Below are positions 13,940 through 16,042 of a DNA stretch of 16,042 nucleotides, one piece after another. The translations under genes were made by a program, and so were the position numbers. Origin of the DNA: Nevskiaceae bacterium (GTDB taxonomy: Bacteria > Pseudomonadota > Gammaproteobacteria > Steroidobacterales > Steroidobacteraceae); contig JAITMN010000249.1 in the NCBI GenBank assembly GCA_031277355.1, positions 1 to 16,042 on the forward strand, written 5' to 3'. How positions within the stretch are numbered: the first letter of the stretch is position 1; each line of letters starts with the position of its first letter. Under the pieces are notes generated by a model. That model worked only from the letters and a program-made list of their open reading frames with translations, was not told the origin of the DNA and ran no database searches.

Positions 13940-15097
13940 ATGTTGCGCAGCGCCGACCGTATCCTCACCACGCATGTGGGCAGCCTGCCGCGTTCGCAGG
14001 CCGTCACCGACGTGCTGTTCGCCCGCGAGGGCCACGGCCAGATGCCGGCCAATCCCGAAGCGGTGATCGCCGATGCGGTGAAGGCCATCGTGCAGAAGCA
14101 GGTGGACGTGGGCATCGACGTCGTCAGCGACGGCGAAATGGGCAAGATCAGCTACGCCACCTACATCAAGGATCGCCTGTCCGGCTTCGACGGCGACACG
14201 CCGCGCGAACCGGGGCAAGACTTGGTGGAGCATCCGCGTCTGCTGCAAAAGCTCGCCAAGCTCGGCTCCACGGCAAGCTATCGCCGTCCGCGCTGCGTGG
14301 CCGAGATTCGCGTAACGAACCTTGCGCCGATGCACGAGGACATCGCGAACATGAAGGCGGCGCTGGCCTCAGCCAAGCCGCGCGGCGAGGGCTTCATCAA
14401 CACCGCCTCGCCGGGCACGATCGCGCTGTTTCAGCCCAACGACTTCTACCCCACGCAGGACGCCTACCTCGAAGCGGTGGCCGAAGGCATGCGCGCCGAG
14501 TACGAAGGTCTGGTCGCGGCGGGTCTGCTGATCCAGATCGACGCGCCCGACATGGCCATGGGCCGCCACACGATGTACCGCGACCGCACCGAAGATGACT
14601 TCATCGGCCTTGCCGCGCGGCACATCGAAGTGCTGAACCACGCGCTGCGCAATGTGCCGGCCGACCGCGTGCGCATGCATGTGTGCTGGGGCAACTACGA
14701 AGGCCCGCACACGCATGACGTACCGCTGGAAAAACTGCTGCCGGTGGTGATGAAGGCCAAGCCGCAGGCGATTTTGTTTGAAGGCGCGAACCCGCGTCAC
14801 GCGCATGAGTGGCAGGTGTTTCGCGATCTGGCCGCGCAGGTGCCGGAAGACAAACTGCTCGTCCCCGGCGTGCTCAGCACGACCACGAACTATGTGGAGC
14901 ATCCGCGCCTCGTGGCCGAACGGCTGGAACACTATGCCGATGTCGTGGGCCGTGAGCGCGTGCTGGCGGGCACGGACTGCGGCTTTGGCACCTTCGCCGG
15001 CTTTGGCCCGGTGGACCCGGACATCGTCTGGATGAAGCTCAAGTCGCTGGTCGATGGCGCGCAGATGGCCTCGGAGAAACTGTGGGGGCGGCGCTGA
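13940..15097 (+). CDS. MetE-like zinc enzyme 2 (cobalamin-independent methionine synthase II superfamily)
   Basis: A 385-residue paralogue-type partner of the gene at 10117. THVGSLPRS and VSDGEMGKISYATY mark the N-terminus of the barrel. The zinc ligands are H247 and C249 (MHVCWGNYEG), E281 (ILFEGANPRHAHEW) and C347 (LAGTDCGFGTF). Where MetE and the first enzyme have Q-I-D-E-P, this one reads IQIDAPDMA, so the acidic residue of the homocysteine-amine pocket is alanine (residue 202). That and the altered ETSR-type segment argue against homocysteine as substrate. Size and motifs are close to epoxyalkane:coenzyme M transferase-type proteins. The start ATG at 13940 is three bases after the VOC stop and has only a weak ribosome site, so translation probably follows the VOC gene. 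It is the last gene of the operon. Confidence 0.85.
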   Translation: MLRSADRILTTHVGSLPRSQAVTDVLFAREGHGQMPANPEAVIADAVKAIVQKQVDVGIDVVSDGEMGKISYATYIKDRLSGFDGDTPREPGQDLVEHPRLLQKLAKLGSTASYRRPRCVAEIRVTNLAPMHEDIANMKAALASAKPRGEGFINTASPGTIALFQPNDFYPTQDAYLEAVAEGMRAEYEGLVAAGLLIQIDAPDMAMGRHTMYRDRTEDDFIGLAARHIEVLNHALRNVPADRVRMHVCWGNYEGPHTHDVPLEKLLPVVMKAKPQAILFEGANPRHAHEWQVFRDLAAQVPEDKLLVPGVLSTTTNYVEHPRLVAERLEHYADVVGRERVLAGTDCGFGTFAGFGPVDPDIVWMKLKSLVDGAQMASEKLWGRR

Positions 15098-15105
15098 GCG
15101 CCGCC
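15087..15105. terminator. Perfect 8-bp hairpin at the end of the catabolic operon
   Basis: GGCGGCGC-TGA-GCGCCGCC is a perfect 8-bp stem whose 3-base loop is the TGA stop codon of MetE-like gene 2. It is very stable but is followed by TTCGCC, not a T-run, on either strand. It lies 7 bases from the stop of the convergent 77-residue gene. It could act as a pause, a 3' end protector or a weak bidirectional terminator. Confidence 0.45.
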
Positions 15106-15111
15106 TTCGCC

Positions 15112-15345
15112 TCAAGCCTCGTAGCGAACTTCCAGCCCTTCGGAATTGCCCACGGCCTTGCGCAGCAGCGCCAGCAGCGTGGCGCTCGCGCCGGCCTGCT
15201 CCAGCAGGTCGATGGTGTTGGCGTCCACGAAATAGTCCACGTCCCGGCTGTCTTCCTCCTCCAACTGATCGACGAGGCTGCGCACATCGTCATCGGTGAT
15301 CTGTCCGAGCAGCGCGCCGGTCTGATGGTTGTAGAGCTTGGGCAT
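15112..15345 (-). CDS. Uncharacterised 77-residue acidic protein
   Basis: A small cytoplasmic protein without signal peptide or membrane segment. It begins MPKLYNHQTGALLGQITDDD and has an acidic middle (DQLEEEDSRDVDYFVDANTI) and a helical C-terminus (SATLLALLRKAVG, then EGLEVRYEA). I cannot assign a function. The start is supported by a strong GGAGG site five bases before ATG at 15345. The balanced codon and residue use, plus that site, argue it is real, not a shadow. It converges on the catabolic operon across the 15087 hairpin and diverges from the lipoprotein gene across a 65-base space that must hold both promoters. Its place in the cell is probably housekeeping and unrelated to the catabolic genes. 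Confidence 0.75.
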   Translation of the reverse strand: MPKLYNHQTGALLGQITDDDVRSLVDQLEEEDSRDVDYFVDANTIDLLEQAGASATLLALLRKAVGNSEGLEVRYEA

Positions 15346-15410
15346 GTATCCTCCGCTGTGAGTGCAAGGGTTGTATCCTAGTGCAATGCTGATGCAAGGA
15401 GTGCCATAGC

Positions 15411-15890
15411 GTGAAAATCCTCACCATCGCCACATCGCTGGTTGCCGCCGGTGTACTGACGGCCTGTGTTTCGATGCCCGGCTCATCCGGGGATACCGGC
15501 GAGGCAGACGCGGGCGCGGGGCCAGTGGCCGCCGCCGTGGAGAACTGGCAACTGGCGGCCGAGTCGGCCACGCAAACCGCCTTCGTCGATGTGGGTTCGC
15601 TGCAAGCAGCCGACAACGGCCTGCGCGCGGTGGCGAAGATCAACTTCTCGCAGCCACAACCCTGGGCCAAGAGCGCGTATCTGTCGGCGCGCAACACCTA
15701 CCTCATGGACTGCGCATCGCGGCGATTGGCCGATCGCGAGAACCTGATCTTCGAGGGTCCGGACTTTGCCGGAAAGCGCCTGTCGCGCGCCTCGCGCAGC
15801 GGCAACAATCTGATCTGGCGCGATGTGGCCGCAGGCACGGTGGAGGGTGAAATCCTGAACTTTGCGTGCCGGCAGGCATCGCCGCGCTGA
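15411..15890 (+). CDS. Small lipoprotein resembling surface-adhesin E
   Basis: A 159-residue secreted lipoprotein. The signal peptide ends in the lipobox L16-T17-A18-C19, so C19 should be lipidated. Serine at +3 and no aspartate at +2 favour the outer membrane. After a low-complexity linker (about 22-40) comes a compact domain: W46, AFVDVGSLQAADNGLRAVAK, YLSARNTYLMDC and a second cysteine near the end (NFACRQASPR). The pattern of a tryptophan, a VD-x-x-S strand, a basic strand and two cysteines that may form a disulfide resembles the surface-adhesin E-like family, but the match is from memory. The start is GTG at 15411 with AAGGAG nine bases upstream. Function is unknown; it may be an envelope structural or host-surface protein. 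Confidence 0.78.
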   Translation: MKILTIATSLVAAGVLTACVSMPGSSGDTGEADAGAGPVAAAVENWQLAAESATQTAFVDVGSLQAADNGLRAVAKINFSQPQPWAKSAYLSARNTYLMDCASRRLADRENLIFEGPDFAGKRLSRASRSGNNLIWRDVAAGTVEGEILNFACRQASPR

Positions 15891-15924
15891 AGCGTTCGGC
15901 TCCAGCGCGGGCGATCCGTCTTCC

Positions 15925-16042
15925 TTACAGCTTGCCCGTCTCGCGCCAGCTGCCTTCGGCGTAGTTGCTGCGCACCGAAGCCACATACGGCACCGGGCAC
16001 ACGATGGCGCGAATCTGCACCTGCTTGTGGCGCTCCACGGTA
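15925..16042 (-). CDS. C-terminal end of an unidentified protein (start outside the window)
   Basis: An open minus-strand frame enters from the right edge and ends at TAA (15927-15925), giving 38 residues: TVERHKQVQIRAIVCPVPYV continuing through SNYAEGSWRETGKL. There is no stop in the frame and the composition is protein-like, and it is tail-to-tail with the lipoprotein gene 35 bases away. Too little is visible for an identity. A cysteine and several basic residues are the only notable points. Other frames here overlap the lipoprotein and are less protein-like. Confidence 0.5.
   Translation of the reverse strand, partial: TVERHKQVQIRAIVCPVPYVASVRSNYAEGSWRETGKL

Noticed and set aside
13382..14335. 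A 317-residue minus-strand open frame
   Set aside because: It is opposite the VOC gene and the start of MetE-like gene 2, both with intact metal-site motifs.

Overview
The window is GC-rich, densely coded bacterial DNA with short gaps, 1-4 base overlaps and frequent GTG starts. The gene repertoire (KdpD, MnmG, a QmcA/NfeD-type pair, DUF3014, a large TonB-dependent receptor with a sphingomonad/gammaproteobacterial style N-terminus, lipoproteins) points to a Gram-negative proteobacterium, most likely a gammaproteobacterium. Genus cannot be read from the sequence.

Region A (1-1700) looks accessory. It begins with the end of a KdpD-like protein that stops after its GAF domain, just before the expected histidine-kinase domain. 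It continues with a CsaA-type tRNA-binding protein (minus), a probable MarR remnant in two frames (plus), and a VapBC-type toxin-antitoxin pair (minus) whose stop and start overlap as TAATG.

Region B (1703-6240, all minus) is a housekeeping block in the order mnmG, DUF3014 protein, SPFH/band-7 protein (QmcA-like), NfeD-like membrane protein, two-CBS-domain protein. Adjacent genes are separated by -4 to +16 bases, so they probably form one operon that reads out of mnmG. A small hairpin lies in the mnmG leader.

Region C (6336-15105) is the most interesting part. It looks like a self-contained catabolic and uptake locus. A PcaR/PcaU-type IclR regulator and an alpha/beta hydrolase run left. A six-gene operon runs right: citryl-CoA-lyase-like protein, class III CoA-transferase, MetE-like zinc enzyme 1, TonB-dependent receptor, VOC metalloenzyme, MetE-like zinc enzyme 2. 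The divergent intergenic space (8019-8116) carries repeated TTTTCG-type half-sites forming two 13-bp inverted repeats plus a third repeat beside a TATAAC -10 box, a layout expected of an IclR-family operator. A plausible scheme is that the receptor imports a substrate, the two MetE-like enzymes and the VOC enzyme process it (C-S, C-O or C-C chemistry on an activated thiol or methyl group), the CoA-transferase makes a CoA thioester, and the lyase splits it in a retro-aldol/Claisen step to acetyl-CoA plus a keto acid. I cannot match this gene set to a pathway I know, so the substrate is open.

Region D (15106-16042) holds a 77-residue uncharacterised protein (minus), a divergent small lipoprotein resembling surface-adhesin E (plus), and the C-terminal end of an unidentified protein (minus) that runs off the window. 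No tRNA, rRNA, CRISPR array or complete insertion sequence was seen, and no stretch longer than about 150 bases lacks a gene.
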